Notes: generated by a model from the letters alone, not told the origin. DNA of 64,000 nucleotides from Afipia sp. (GCA_030652315.1 JAUSAX010000088.1:30151-94150), one strand, 5' to 3'. Positions 24,898-34,323 are shown, counted from the first letter of the stretch. A program made the numbers and translations.

Positions 24898-26745
24898 ATG
24901 CGCTACCCGATCGACACCGCACCGATGGACGGGAAAGTCGTCATTCTCGAGGATGACGCGAGTGGAACTTATGACGTCGCTCACTGGTCAGTTGAGGCGG
25001 GTAACTGGATCGGAGAGGACAGCGAGCCGAGCAAGATCACACCGACACATTGGTATGCAATGCCCGGCGATAAGTATGTCCTGCCAGAGGACTCTCCGGT
25101 CGGGTCGTCGGCGTCGCGGGCGCGGAACCATAACTTCTTCCGTCGCTTCAACTTCTTCCGTTTCTCCTCGAACAGGTCTGCGCCACGACGGCCGGCGGTA
25201 GCCAGCGACGTGATTGCACGTCGTCCGGTTGCGAACGCGGCACCCATGAATGCGGCAGTCGGGGCACAGACGGCGCCGGTCAAAGCGAAACGCGCTCCGC
25301 TCGCACGCTGGCGATTTGCCGCCTACTCGATCACCGCAGGCATTATCGGGGCGGTCTTCGTCGCGATGTATCTTTTCCGCGCAGAGATCGCGACGCAATA
25401 CACCGGCTATTCGGAAAACGCTCGAAGCGGCACGACCGGCGTAAAGGTCGTCGATCAAGAAAGCCGGCTGCCACCAGACTCGCAGATAGCCGACTCCGTG
25501 GCGCGGGATTTTGCTGCGCTTCGGCAGCAGGCCGAACCCGATCGGGCAACAACCCAGGCGGCGGCGCAGGAGGCTGCAGAGGTCAAGCAGGCAGCGGAGG
25601 CGTCAGCGCTCGAAGCGCAATCGTTGGAACAGGAGCGACGCCGCGCAGCGATGTTGGCAAGTGAGCTTGCTGAGACGCGGCGCTCTATCGATGCACGCAA
25701 TCTCCAGTTACGCGAATTCGCAAACGAACTCAGGGTGGCGCGCCACGAGATTGACACGCACGCGGCGGTGTCAGCTAAGGCGGGCGACGAAGCGGAGCAG
25801 CTCAAGCAGGCGGCGGAGAGCGCCACGGCGGAGACGCGGCAATCTTTGCAACGGGAGCGCGACAGGGCCGAAGCTTTGGCGCAGGAACTCGCAACGGCAC
25901 GCCGCGAGATCGATACGTACGCCGCTGTGTCAAGCAAGACTGCTGACGAAACGGCACAGCTCAAGCAGGCGGCGGAGAACGCCACGGCAGAGATGCGGCA
26001 ATCTTTGCAACGGGAGCGCGACAGGGCCGAAGCTTTGGCGCAGGACCTCGCAACGGCGCGCCGCGAGGTCGATACGCATGCCGCTGTGTCAAGCAAGACT
26101 GCTGACGAAGCGGCACAACTCAAGCAGGCGGCGGAGAACGCCACGGTGGAATTGCGTCAGTCTTTGCAACGGGAGCGCAACAGGGCCGAAGTGCTGGTGC
26201 GGGAACTGGCGACGGCGCGCCGCGAGATCGATACGCACGCGGCGCTGTCAACCAAGGCGGGCGACGAAGCGGCACAGCTCAAGCAGGCGGCGGAGAACGC
26301 CACGGTGGAACTGCGTCAATCTTTGCAACAGGAACGCGACAGGGCTCAAGCGCTGGAGCGGGATCTTGCCCGCCGCACGACTGATCCGCGCATTGCGCTC
26401 CAGACCGCGGCGAGCAGTCCGATTGCCCAGATGGCCGCGTCAGAGCCGCAGGCTGCTGCAGGGGCGCAAAGTAGTCCGGAAGCTGCACGGTTGATTGCGC
26501 GCGCCAGCGCGCTGCTCCGCCAGGGGGATATTGGCGCGGCGCGGATCGTGCTTGAGCGCGCTGCCGAGACGGGCAGTGCACAGGCGAGCTTCACGCTCGC
26601 GGAGACTTATGACCCCGTCATTCTCTCCACTTGGGGGACATACGGAACGCGCGGCGATACGACGAAAGCGCGCGAGTTTTATGCAAATGCTTATGCCGGC
26701 GGCATTCAGGAAGCGAAGGATCGATTCAACGCGTTGCGGCAATGA
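24898..26745 (+). CDS. Membrane-anchored coiled-coil protein with tandem 53-residue repeats
   Basis: A 615-residue protein. The N-terminal 60 residues (MRYPIDTAPMDGKVVILEDD) form a small domain with Trp-rich HWSVEAGNWIG. A basic, proline-rich linker follows, with one membrane segment near residues 139-158, a coiled coil from about 205 to 500, and a C-terminal Sel1/TPR-like helical part (LLRQGDIGAARIVLERAAET). Residues 284-495 are four copies of a 53-residue unit, each with EIDTHAAVS, AAQLKQAAE, RQSLQRERDRAE and ATARR. The near-identical units suggest recent expansion. The coiled coil would extend into the periplasm and may scaffold other proteins. It is followed after 45 bases by the TAXI binding protein gene. 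Confidence 0.75.
   Translation: MRYPIDTAPMDGKVVILEDDASGTYDVAHWSVEAGNWIGEDSEPSKITPTHWYAMPGDKYVLPEDSPVGSSASRARNHNFFRRFNFFRFSSNRSAPRRPAVASDVIARRPVANAAPMNAAVGAQTAPVKAKRAPLARWRFAAYSITAGIIGAVFVAMYLFRAEIATQYTGYSENARSGTTGVKVVDQESRLPPDSQIADSVARDFAALRQQAEPDRATTQAAAQEAAEVKQAAEASALEAQSLEQERRRAAMLASELAETRRSIDARNLQLREFANELRVARHEIDTHAAVSAKAGDEAEQLKQAAESATAETRQSLQRERDRAEALAQELATARREIDTYAAVSSKTADETAQLKQAAENATAEMRQSLQRERDRAEALAQDLATARREVDTHAAVSSKTADEAAQLKQAAENATVELRQSLQRERNRAEVLVRELATARREIDTHAALSTKAGDEAAQLKQAAENATVELRQSLQQERDRAQALERDLARRTTDPRIALQTAASSPIAQMAASEPQAAAGAQSSPEAARLIARASALLRQGDIGAARIVLERAAETGSAQASFTLAETYDPVILSTWGTYGTRGDTTKAREFYANAYAGGIQEAKDRFNALRQ
25747..26382 (+). repeat. Four tandem copies of a 159-bp unit
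   Basis: Units begin at 25747, 25906, 26065 and 26224, exactly 159 bases (53 codons) apart. The units are highly similar by eye, and units 2 and 3 are the closest pair. This is the DNA behind the repeat region of the coiled-coil protein and is a likely site of copy-number change by recombination. Confidence 0.85.
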
Positions 26746-26790
26746 GGGGTGGTGTTTTGGACTGAATTCAACGCTCAAGAGGGTTCACGG

Positions 26791-27819
26791 GTGAAAACAT
26801 TTCTTAGGCCACGCTTATTGCTTCTCCTCGCCGCGTTGGCGCCGGTCATTCTGGCGCTTCAGCCAGCCAATGTCGATGCACAGACGCAAGGGGACCGTTC
26901 GCTACGGCGCGCTCCGGCGGACGTGACGGAAAAAGAGAAGATGAATGCCTGGACGGTCGGCCTCGCCGGTGGTTTGCTCGAGGGCGCGCCAATCCGTCTT
27001 GCTGCAGAGATTGCCCGCGTCGTCGACGACGGACCAAACATGCATGTCCTACCCATTGTCACGCGGGGTGCGACGGAAAATCTGAACTCGCTCCTCTACC
27101 TGCGTGGCGTCGATATGGCGATCATCAATTCCGACGCCCTTGAAGAGTACAAGATTCAAGTCCCCGGAATCCAGCGACGCATCGCCTACCTTCTCAATCT
27201 CTTCCCGTCGGAACTGCATATCTTCGTGCGGCCGGAGATTCAGAGCCTGCAGGATCTCGTTGGCAAGAAGGTGAATTTCAACACTCAAGGCACGGCAGCG
27301 GCTTATTCAGGTCCGCTGATCTTCAGCCGCCTCGGCATCAACGTAGACAAGACCTTCATTCCCCATCAGGTCGCGCTGGAGCAGATGCGCAAAGGCGAAA
27401 TGGCGGCTGTCGTCTTTATCACGTCGAAGCCGGTTGACGCCTTCCTGCGCGGAAGATGGGATCCTGGCTTCAAGTTCCTGCCGGTGAATTACGACAGCAA
27501 GTTCGAGGATTACTATCTTCCCGCGGGATTGGAAGCGAGCGAATACCCCAATTTGATCAAGCAAGGCGAACGTGTGCCGACGATCGCAGTGCCGACCGTT
27601 CTGGTCGCCTTCAATTGGCCTGCGCAGTCGAACCGTTATCAACGCGTCGCCCGCTTCGTCGATTACCTGTTCTCCCGGATCGACCGGCTGCAAGCGCCGG
27701 GCTTCGATGCGAAATGGAAGTCGATCAATCTCGCCGCGTCAGTCCCAGGACTCGCTCGTTTCTCCGCAGCGCAGGGATGGCTGGATCGTCAGGCACGCGG
27801 AGGGCAGGCATCCCAATGA
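26791..27819 (+). CDS. TAXI-family TRAP transporter substrate-binding protein
   Basis: A 342-residue periplasmic protein. GTG 26791 follows GAGGG by seven bases and starts a normal signal peptide (KTFLRPRLLLLLAALAPVIL to VDA); a longer frame begins at 26749. The mature sequence has MNAWTVGLAGGLLEGAPIRL, MHVLPIVTRGATENLNSLLY, VDMAIINSDALEEY and VGKKVNFNTQGTAAAYSG, matching the TAXI family that delivers acidic ligands to TRAP permeases. No TRAP permease follows. The stop overlaps the start of the next gene (ATGA at 27816), so the two proteins are coupled. Confidence 0.85.
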   Translation: MKTFLRPRLLLLLAALAPVILALQPANVDAQTQGDRSLRRAPADVTEKEKMNAWTVGLAGGLLEGAPIRLAAEIARVVDDGPNMHVLPIVTRGATENLNSLLYLRGVDMAIINSDALEEYKIQVPGIQRRIAYLLNLFPSELHIFVRPEIQSLQDLVGKKVNFNTQGTAAAYSGPLIFSRLGINVDKTFIPHQVALEQMRKGEMAAVVFITSKPVDAFLRGRWDPGFKFLPVNYDSKFEDYYLPAGLEASEYPNLIKQGERVPTIAVPTVLVAFNWPAQSNRYQRVARFVDYLFSRIDRLQAPGFDAKWKSINLAASVPGLARFSAAQGWLDRQARGGQASQ

Positions 27820-28448
27820 AAGCCGCTGGGATCCCCCTATCTGTTGCATTTGAGGTCGCAACCGGAATCGCTTTTGCGCAAAGCGCGAGCGACCCGATGG
27901 TACATCTTCGCGCCTGCTCTCTGATGGAGCGTGTGGAGAGGCTGGAATGTCTGGATAAGCTGTCGCGCGACATCGCGTCGCCGCCTCGCTCGGCACCGGA
28001 GGGCAACACCTGGATTGTCAGCGAGACCACCTCGCCCGTCGATTATGCGCCGATCGTCACCGCCACCAGTTCTTCTCGCGGTTTCTCGAACAACTCATCG
28101 ATGGAGCTCTCTATTCATTGCCGCGGTGGCCGTACTGAATTGGTGATCACAGGACCAGCGGTCTCGCGCGCCGGCGAGGAGTACACGATATCCTATCGCA
28201 TTAACGACGATCAGCCGGTGCAATCTACAGCACGTTCGCCAACGTTTGGAGGGGGCGCTGCATTCCGGGGCGACGTCGTGCACTTGTTGCTGTCGCTCCC
28301 CGAAGAGGGTGGCATTGCCGTCCGTCTCTCCAGCCGGGATGGTGCCACCCATGACGGGTATTTTTCCTTCGGCGGACTGAAGCTGGTCCGAGACACGGTC
28401 GCCGCAGCGTGCAAGTGGCCTCACGCCGTTGCCAAGCCACGCAACTAA
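27816..28448 (+). CDS. VasI/TagO-like secreted protein
   Basis: A 210-residue protein whose ATG overlaps the previous stop. A signal-like N-terminus (MKAAGIPLSVAFEVATGIAF to AQS) leads to a mature form with LRACSLMERVERLECLDKLS, then NTWIVSETTSPVDY, SMELSIHCRGGRTELVI, YTISYRINDDQPV and a C-terminal LVRDTVAAACKWP. This pattern (Cys pairs, W-x-V-S-E-x-x-S-P, then I-x-C-x-x-G-x-T) is that of TagO/VasI-type proteins named from type VI secretion loci. No secretion genes are near, so the role must differ; coupling to a TAXI protein suggests a joint periplasmic task. Confidence 0.6.
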   Translation: MKAAGIPLSVAFEVATGIAFAQSASDPMVHLRACSLMERVERLECLDKLSRDIASPPRSAPEGNTWIVSETTSPVDYAPIVTATSSSRGFSNNSSMELSIHCRGGRTELVITGPAVSRAGEEYTISYRINDDQPVQSTARSPTFGGGAAFRGDVVHLLLSLPEEGGIAVRLSSRDGATHDGYFSFGGLKLVRDTVAAACKWPHAVAKPRN

Positions 28449-28478
28449 TGGTCCTCGAGCTAATACGGGAGATGCGCG

Positions 28479-29015
28479 ATGATGGAATTTGGAAGGTCTG
28501 CCAGAACTGGGCTAGCGGGCGTTGTAGCGCTAGTCATCGCAGCGCTGCTTATCGTCGCGCCTTCTGCGACGGCACAGGAAAAGAAGCAGACGACAGCAAA
28601 GAAGCAGACGACAGCGCAGACGTCGAAGCGCCCTGCTGCCGAGAAGAAGCAGCACCAGCTTGTCTTGCAGGTGAATACGAACGAACCTGCGATGATGAAC
28701 TTGGCGCTCAACAATGCAACGAACGTCGCGCAATACTACAAGGACCTCGATGAGAAAGTGACGATCGAGATCGTCACTTTCGGTCCCGGCCTGCATATGC
28801 TGCGCGACGATACATCGCCGGTCAAGGCGCGGATCACGGCGATCGCGGCGAGCACGCCAGCAATCTCCTTCAAGGCCTGCGGCAATACCCAGGAGAACAT
28901 GAGCAAGGCCGAGAATAAGGAAATTGCCCTGGTTTCAGAGGCGAAAGTTGTGAAATCCGGCGTTGTGCGCGTCATGGAGTTGCAGGAGCGTGGATGGTCG
29001 TATGTAAAGCCGTGA
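28479..29015 (+). CDS. Secreted DsrE/DsrF-like protein
   Basis: A 178-residue protein with a signal peptide (residues 1-32, ending ATA) and a Lys/Gln-rich linker. The mature domain QHQLVLQVNTNEPAMMNLAL, VAQYYKDLDEKVTIEIV and FGPGLHMLRDDTSPV has the fold and loop pattern of DsrE/DsrF sulfur-relay or YchN-type proteins; one Cys occurs in SFKACGNTQENM. The C-terminus ends in ELQERGWSYVKP, frequent in this secreted branch. It may bind sulfur species or a metal in the periplasm. GGGAGA precedes the start by seven bases. Confidence 0.8.
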   Translation: MMEFGRSARTGLAGVVALVIAALLIVAPSATAQEKKQTTAKKQTTAQTSKRPAAEKKQHQLVLQVNTNEPAMMNLALNNATNVAQYYKDLDEKVTIEIVTFGPGLHMLRDDTSPVKARITAIAASTPAISFKACGNTQENMSKAENKEIALVSEAKVVKSGVVRVMELQERGWSYVKP

Positions 29016-29203
29016 TGCATCGATGAGGGTGGGCTCTCTTTTAGAGCGCTCGGCGCCACGCGTGATTCCGCTTCCGGTCTATTTCGCCGCATCGGTACGG
29101 ACGCTCGCTCCGCCAGCGAACCTGGAAGCGGCCGATATCCGGTGGACTCGGTTGGGAGTAGTAAGAATGCTGCCTTCAGCTAGCGAATGCAGAGGAGACC
29201 AGC

Positions 29204-29587
29204 ATGACGATTTACATTTCTCAAGGTCGTTACACTGCCGCGGCCATCAAGGGGATGTCCGCGAGGCCGGAGGACCGTTCCGAGGCGGTCGCGGAGTTGT
29301 TCACGGCCGCCGGTGCTCGACTGATCAGTTGGTATCTGACTTTGGGACCCTACGATTGGCTGATCATAGCGGAAGCACCGGATGAGCCCACAATGATTTC
29401 AGCGGTGCTTGCCGCCGCGGCTGGCGGAAGCCTTTCGGACATAACCACAACCGTGGCACTCACGGCGAGTGATACGACAAAGGCCTTCCAGCGGGCAGGC
29501 GAGCTTACTCAGAAATTCAGATCGGCGGGCCGAGCCGATTACTACGGAGTAGGGATCGATCCGGGGCGTGAGATCGGCGAGGCTTGA
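29204..29587 (+). CDS. GYD-domain protein
   Basis: A 127-residue cytoplasmic protein. Residues 1-95 show the GYD domain layout: MTIYISQGRYTAAAIKGM at the start and then the signature GARLISWYLTLGPYDWLIIA and SAVLAAAAGGSLSDITTTVA. The domain is named for a Gly-Tyr-Asp motif, here seen as GPYDW. It has a ferredoxin-like fold and no known function. A GAGGAG ribosome binding site is present. The last 30 residues are unlike other members and may be disordered. Confidence 0.8.
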   Translation: MTIYISQGRYTAAAIKGMSARPEDRSEAVAELFTAAGARLISWYLTLGPYDWLIIAEAPDEPTMISAVLAAAAGGSLSDITTTVALTASDTTKAFQRAGELTQKFRSAGRADYYGVGIDPGREIGEA

Positions 29588-30021
29588 ATAGCAAGTTCGG
29601 TGATGTGCGCTGCGGCTGACATGACGACAAGAGGTCGCCAGCCATGGGCGTGCGCGCTGCTGCTTCGCCTGTCGGAACGCTGAGGATCACTGGAGAAACT
29701 TGGGAGTGTGCTCGCAGGTTGCGTTTGCATGGATTCCCGGAGGGGTCGCGTGCTTTGCACGATGTACGCGAGGGTTTCGTTCGATGTCTTTGGAGGCAAT
29801 CTAAATCCCTGGCATTGCAGGCAAATTCTGAGAGCCTTATGGGTAGCTGATCGATAGCTGCCGGAGATTGACGTGTGCCGGCGTCAAATTCCATCTCGGT
29901 AGTGCTCGTTGATGACACCGCGAACTGTGTTCAAAAGCTTACGGTCGATCCTTCTCCTGGTGAGCGAAAATGGTGACGAAGGTGATCAAATCACCATCAC
30001 TGCCGTTCCGGGATTTTGCTG
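29588..30021. other. Intergenic gap with inverted repeat before fecI
   Basis: About 434 bases. The only structure I see is GGTGAT-CAA-ATCACC at 29981-29995, 27 bases before the sigma factor ATG, which could be a repressor site or a hairpin affecting translation. A Fur or RirA box was looked for by eye and not recognised with certainty. Confidence 0.35.
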
Positions 30022-30522
30022 ATGTGGGATCTTCAGAGTCTTTTTATCAAACATGCCCGGGAGATTGATCGTTTTCTGCGCCGTCGTGGTCACAGCCCGG
30101 AGACGGCAGCTGACCTGACGCAGGACACATTCCTTCGGATTCTCACTGCCGTCCCGGATGAAGGCACTGCCGATCACAATCCAAAAGCCTATTTGTATCA
30201 GGTCTCCCGCAATCTTAGCATCAACCATGCCCGGCGCGAGCGCCTGCTTGGCACTGTCGATCTCAGTGAAGACGCGGTCGCCCAGTTCGCTGATCCATCC
30301 CCCTCAGCGGAAACGGTTGTCTATGATCGCCAGCGTTTGAAGCTGACGGAGGCCGCCCTGGGAGAGCTTCCCGAGCGCACGCGGGTCGCTTTCGAGCTGC
30401 ACCGTCTTGCGGATCGCACGATCAGCGACGTGGCGCAGGAACTGGACCTCTCCACCACGCGCACGTGGGCTTTGATCCGTGAGGCGTACCGGCATATTGT
30501 GACCCGCACCGCCGGAATCTGA
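30022..30522 (+). CDS. fecI: FecI-type ECF sigma factor
   Basis: A 166-residue sigma factor. A TTG at 30016 is in frame, but ATG 30022 (MWDLQSLFIKHAREIDRFLR) is a better start. Region 2 holds AADLTQDTFLRIL and PKAYLYQVSRNLSINHARRE, and region 4 has AALGELPERTRVAFELHRLA and TISDVAQELDLS. This is the layout of iron-starvation sigma factors activated from outside by a TonB receptor. The anti-sigma FecR and the receptor with an STN signalling domain follow on the same strand, so the three form one cell-surface signalling cassette. Confidence 0.88.
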   Translation: MWDLQSLFIKHAREIDRFLRRRGHSPETAADLTQDTFLRILTAVPDEGTADHNPKAYLYQVSRNLSINHARRERLLGTVDLSEDAVAQFADPSPSAETVVYDRQRLKLTEAALGELPERTRVAFELHRLADRTISDVAQELDLSTTRTWALIREAYRHIVTRTAGI

Positions 30523-30625
30523 ACTGTATTGATTCCAAAGAGAGAAAATCACCGCCGCTCGTTTGTAGTAGATGGTAGGTGAGAGCTGCTGACCGGCCTG
30601 GTCGCGCCCTATCGGACGGAAACGA

Positions 30626-31588
30626 ATGAACGATGCTGCGCCGAATTTTGATCGGCTGCTTGACGAGGCCATTGATCTCGTCATCCGCTTGCAAAACGAC
30701 CCCGGCAATCCGGTCGCACTGGAGATGATAAGGGCGTGGCGCGCGCGCGGACCTGACCATGAAAAGATGTGGGCCCGGGTTTCCGATGCCCGGGGGATGA
30801 CCGGCAAGATTCTCACGGATCGCCAGAAGGCCGAACGTCGCAAGAACTTGGGGCTCACCCGCAGAAACCTGATTATCGGCGGTGCGATCGGCCTTGGCGC
30901 AGCTGCTGCAGGTTCACTTGTCATACCGGACGCCATCATCCTCGCTCGGGCAGATCACATCACGGACAAGAGCGAAATTCGTCGGGTGAACCTTCCTGAT
31001 GGGAGTGTCGCCACGCTCGGTCCCGACAGCGCCATCGCGCTCGGCTACGAGTCGAACCGGCGCCAGGTCGGGTTGCTGAAGGGGATGGCATACTTTGAGG
31101 TCGTGAAAGACGCTCAGCGGCCCTTTATGGTGCAGGCGGGTGAACTGGTCGCGACGGCGCTGGGCACCGCCTTCGATATTTCCAATGACGCCGGCATATT
31201 CTTGGTGTCTGTCGATCACGGGCTGGTTGAAGCGCGCGCTTCCGGTTCAGTGCTTCCTTTAGGCAGAGGGCTCGGGGCGGGCGACTGGATGGCATTCAAT
31301 CAATCCTCGCGAAGCGTCGATCGCGGCAAGCGTGAAGCGGGCCAGATTGCCGCATGGCGCGACAAGCTCATTGTCGCCGAGCGCGAGCCCATCTCCGCTC
31401 TCGTTGCCCGGATCGGCCGCTGGGTTCCTGGTCGCATTGTGGTCGCTGATCCTTTCGTCGGTTCGCAGAAAGTCAGCGGGCTTTTCGATCTCAACAATCC
31501 GCTCCGTGCGCTTGAAGCAGTCGTCCATCCGGCTGGCGGCCGTGTTCGCCAGGTATCGTCGTTTCTGACGGTGATTTCTCCAGTTTAA
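30626..31588 (+). CDS. fecR: FecR-type anti-sigma factor
   Basis: A 320-residue membrane protein. The N-terminal 78 residues are cytoplasmic and contain LVIRLQNDPGNPVALEMIRA, the anti-sigma part; one membrane segment follows near residues 82-104 (LIIGGAIGLGAAAAGSLVIP); the periplasmic part contains the FecR signature IRRVNLPDGSVATLGPDSAI and VGLLKGMAYFEVVKDAQRPF. The C-terminus includes a secretin/STN-like subdomain (LVARIGRWVPGRIVVADPFV) that meets the receptor's STN domain. Ligand binding at the receptor should lead to release of FecI. It lies 103 bases after the sigma factor gene. Confidence 0.85.
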   Translation: MNDAAPNFDRLLDEAIDLVIRLQNDPGNPVALEMIRAWRARGPDHEKMWARVSDARGMTGKILTDRQKAERRKNLGLTRRNLIIGGAIGLGAAAAGSLVIPDAIILARADHITDKSEIRRVNLPDGSVATLGPDSAIALGYESNRRQVGLLKGMAYFEVVKDAQRPFMVQAGELVATALGTAFDISNDAGIFLVSVDHGLVEARASGSVLPLGRGLGAGDWMAFNQSSRSVDRGKREAGQIAAWRDKLIVAEREPISALVARIGRWVPGRIVVADPFVGSQKVSGLFDLNNPLRALEAVVHPAGGRVRQVSSFLTVISPV

Positions 31589-31702
31589 AAGACATCTAAA
31601 GCAGAGAAAAAGTCGAAGCCCCGTTTGTATCAGGAACAGGGCAACACGAATGACATGAAGGCACGGCCGCCCTCCGATGCGATCGATAGGGGCGGCTTTG
31701 TT

Positions 31703-34240
31703 ATGCAGGCGTTGGAGAAGTGTTCGGTCAGAACTAAAAAGAAGAATGCGCTGATCACGGCGCTGCTGATGACAACAGCCATCAGTTTCGGTGTCGTTTC
31801 CTCGGCTCATAGTGTGCTCGCGCAGGCCGCCCCGAAGACGACGGCCTACTCAATTCCCTCAGGCTCGCTGAATGGAGCGTTGACCGCATTCGGCCGCCAA
31901 ACGGGACTTCAGGTCACGTACCTGGCTTCCATCGCATCGGGCAAAGTATCGCCGGGCTTTTCCGGTTCTGCGACGCGCGAGCAAGCGCTGGCGCAAATTC
32001 TGAAAGGCTCGGGGCTATCCTACAGTTTCCCGAATTCGGGCACCGTTGCGATTTCTGGTCCCAGTGGCAGTTCGGCCGGTGCTGCGGCTGACGGCGCGAC
32101 CCTGCTCGACCCGGTCGATGTCTCCGGTGGTGTTTCATCGACCGATGCGCCCTATCAGACGCCGGGGTCGTCGGGACATATCTCGCAGGAGCAAATTCAG
32201 CGCCTGCCGCCGACCTCCGTCGGCGATATGTTCCGCAACACGCCGGGTGTGATCTCGGCAGGAAGCCGCAACGGCCAGTCGCTCGATCTCAATATCCGCG
32301 GTCTGCAGGGCATGAACCGTATTGCTACACTGGTGGATGGTGCGCAACAGACAAGCTCAACCTACCGAGGTTACAAAGGGCATTCCAATCGCACCTTCGT
32401 CGATTCGGAATTCATTGGCGGTATCGATATCGAGAAGGGGCCGAGCGGCGGGCCTTACGGCGCCGGTGCGATGGGCGGCGTGGTCAACATGCGTACGCTG
32501 AACGCAAATGACCTTGTCGAAAACGGGAAAACATTCGGAGCGCGGCTGCGCGGCTCGTTCGGAGGTAACACCATCGCGCCTCCGGCAGTGAATACGATGG
32601 TGCAGAGGTTCGGCGGCAACGAACTGATGAGCACCGAGAACCGGACGGGCAGCGCGGCTGCCGCGATTGCAACGGAGCATGTGGATCTTGTTGCAGCGTT
32701 CGCCCATCGCAGCAACGGAAACTACTTCGCCGGCAACAACGGCGACAGCATGGTCGCCCTGAAGAATCCAAACGAAGGCCGGGCAACCATGTATCCGATG
32801 TCGCGCTATAAGCCGGGCGGCGAGGTGCTCAACACGTCGCAGGACACCAATTCGGCGTTGCTCAAGGGCAAGGTGCGTTTCGGCGACGGGCACTCGGTCG
32901 AACTAGGATATGTGAACTACAGAAGCAAATTCGGTGAGGAGTATCCAGATGCGAACAATCCGTTCAGCAGGTTCGCCTGGATTCAGCAGTTCGGACTGAG
33001 CGAAGTCACCGCATCGACCTACACCGCGAAATATCACTGGAAGCCGACTGACAATCCGCTTGTCGATTTTCACGCCAGTACGTGGATGAGCGATGTCACG
33101 GACAAATGGGTGGCGTTCGGCAGCTTGTCGGACGTAGTGACCAAGGGCGGTGAGGTTTGGAACACGTCCGGTTTCGACACCGCTGTGGGTGCGCTGACAT
33201 TGAAGTACGGCGGGCAGTATTCGACCGAGTCGGTCGATCAGCGCGGGCTACCCGGCACCATCGGTTTTTCCAGTTTCAAGGGCACGCGCACGATCGGGAG
33301 TGCCTTCCTCCAGAGCGCTCTGGATCTCACGTCCTGGCTCACGCTGTCAGGCGGGTTGCGCTACGAAGCCTACAAGTCGCAGGACGACAGTGCCGTAAAT
33401 CCCCTCAAGGGTCTCGAAGACAGCCGGTTGAATCCACGCGTCGGTGTCACGGTCAAGCCTTGGGATGGGGTTCAGCTGTTCGCCACCTATACGGAAGGTT
33501 GGCGGCCGCCGAGCGTGCGCGAGACGCTTCTCAACATGCCGGGCTTGCTGGTCCCGAATCCGCAATTGCGTCCTGAAACCTCGAAGAATTACGAATACGG
33601 TGTAAACTTCCTGCGCGACGGAATTTTCCGTAGCGGCGACAAGCTCCGCGTCAAACTGGCGTTCTTCGACAACAATTATGAAAACTACATCATGCGGGAG
33701 TACGGAATATTCGTCGGCGTTCCAACCACGCAGCGCGTGTTTGGCAATATCCCGTCCGCTCATTTCGACGGAATCGAGCTGTCCGGATCATACGACGCGG
33801 GCAGGGTGTTTATCGAAGGCAACTACAACTATTACACCAACGTGGATTTCTGCAATCCGAAAGGAAATTTCAGAAATGTTCCATGCGCCGATTTTACCAG
33901 CGGCGCGGACTATTTCTCCAATTACATACCGCCGCAATACGCCGGCTCGCTGACGGTCGGCACGCGCTGGATGGATCAGAAGCTAACCGTGGGCGGGCGT
34001 ATGACATTTGCTGGCGCACGTGCAGTAGGCCGAAAGGATATGTACAGCAGCACGGTGGATTCCGATTGGAATCCCTACCAGGTGTACGATCTGTTCGCGA
34101 GCTACAAGGTTGACGACATGGTGTCGTTCAATCTCAGCGTCGAGAATGTTTTCGATCGCTACTATCTTGATGCCATCGCGACCGCTCTCGTTCCAGCGCC
34201 GGGGAGAATGATGCGGCTTGGTGCGACTGTGAAGTTTTGA
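31703..34240 (+). CDS. TonB-dependent receptor with N-terminal STN signalling domain (heme or siderophore)
   Basis: An 845-residue outer-membrane receptor from ATG 31703 (AGGGG ten bases before); in-frame starts at 31655 and 31625 would add 16 or 26 residues. After the signal peptide an STN domain (TTAYSIPSGSLNGALTAFGR) couples to FecR. The plug has LDPVDVSGG, LPPTSVGDMFRNTPGV, NIRGLQGMNRIATLVDGAQQ and FIGGIDIEKGPSGGPYGAGA; the barrel ends VPAPGRMMRLGATVKF with the terminal Phe. The plug wording resembles heme/hemoprotein receptors of the HasR type more than catecholate siderophore receptors, which is a weak call. The third gene of the FecIR cassette. Confidence 0.85.
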   Translation: MQALEKCSVRTKKKNALITALLMTTAISFGVVSSAHSVLAQAAPKTTAYSIPSGSLNGALTAFGRQTGLQVTYLASIASGKVSPGFSGSATREQALAQILKGSGLSYSFPNSGTVAISGPSGSSAGAAADGATLLDPVDVSGGVSSTDAPYQTPGSSGHISQEQIQRLPPTSVGDMFRNTPGVISAGSRNGQSLDLNIRGLQGMNRIATLVDGAQQTSSTYRGYKGHSNRTFVDSEFIGGIDIEKGPSGGPYGAGAMGGVVNMRTLNANDLVENGKTFGARLRGSFGGNTIAPPAVNTMVQRFGGNELMSTENRTGSAAAAIATEHVDLVAAFAHRSNGNYFAGNNGDSMVALKNPNEGRATMYPMSRYKPGGEVLNTSQDTNSALLKGKVRFGDGHSVELGYVNYRSKFGEEYPDANNPFSRFAWIQQFGLSEVTASTYTAKYHWKPTDNPLVDFHASTWMSDVTDKWVAFGSLSDVVTKGGEVWNTSGFDTAVGALTLKYGGQYSTESVDQRGLPGTIGFSSFKGTRTIGSAFLQSALDLTSWLTLSGGLRYEAYKSQDDSAVNPLKGLEDSRLNPRVGVTVKPWDGVQLFATYTEGWRPPSVRETLLNMPGLLVPNPQLRPETSKNYEYGVNFLRDGIFRSGDKLRVKLAFFDNNYENYIMREYGIFVGVPTTQRVFGNIPSAHFDGIELSGSYDAGRVFIEGNYNYYTNVDFCNPKGNFRNVPCADFTSGADYFSNYIPPQYAGSLTVGTRWMDQKLTVGGRMTFAGARAVGRKDMYSSTVDSDWNPYQVYDLFASYKVDDMVSFNLSVENVFDRYYLDAIATALVPAPGRMMRLGATVKF

Positions 34241-34323
34241 GGGTCGACGGCGACGTGCGCTGCAGAATCCTGGCGACGCGATCCGTCGGGGCGACATTTC
34301 GAGCAATCTCCAGGGCGCATGAA

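Noticed and set aside
25455..26144. Minus-strand 229-residue frame opposite the coiled-coil repeats
   Set aside because: It mirrors the repeat units in antisense with Ser/Ala-rich nonsense and no start signal; the plus-strand protein has clear domain structure.
27816..28448. Type VI secretion locus suggested by the VasI/TagO-like protein
   Set aside because: No Hcp, VgrG, TssB/C or ClpV-like gene is present in the window.
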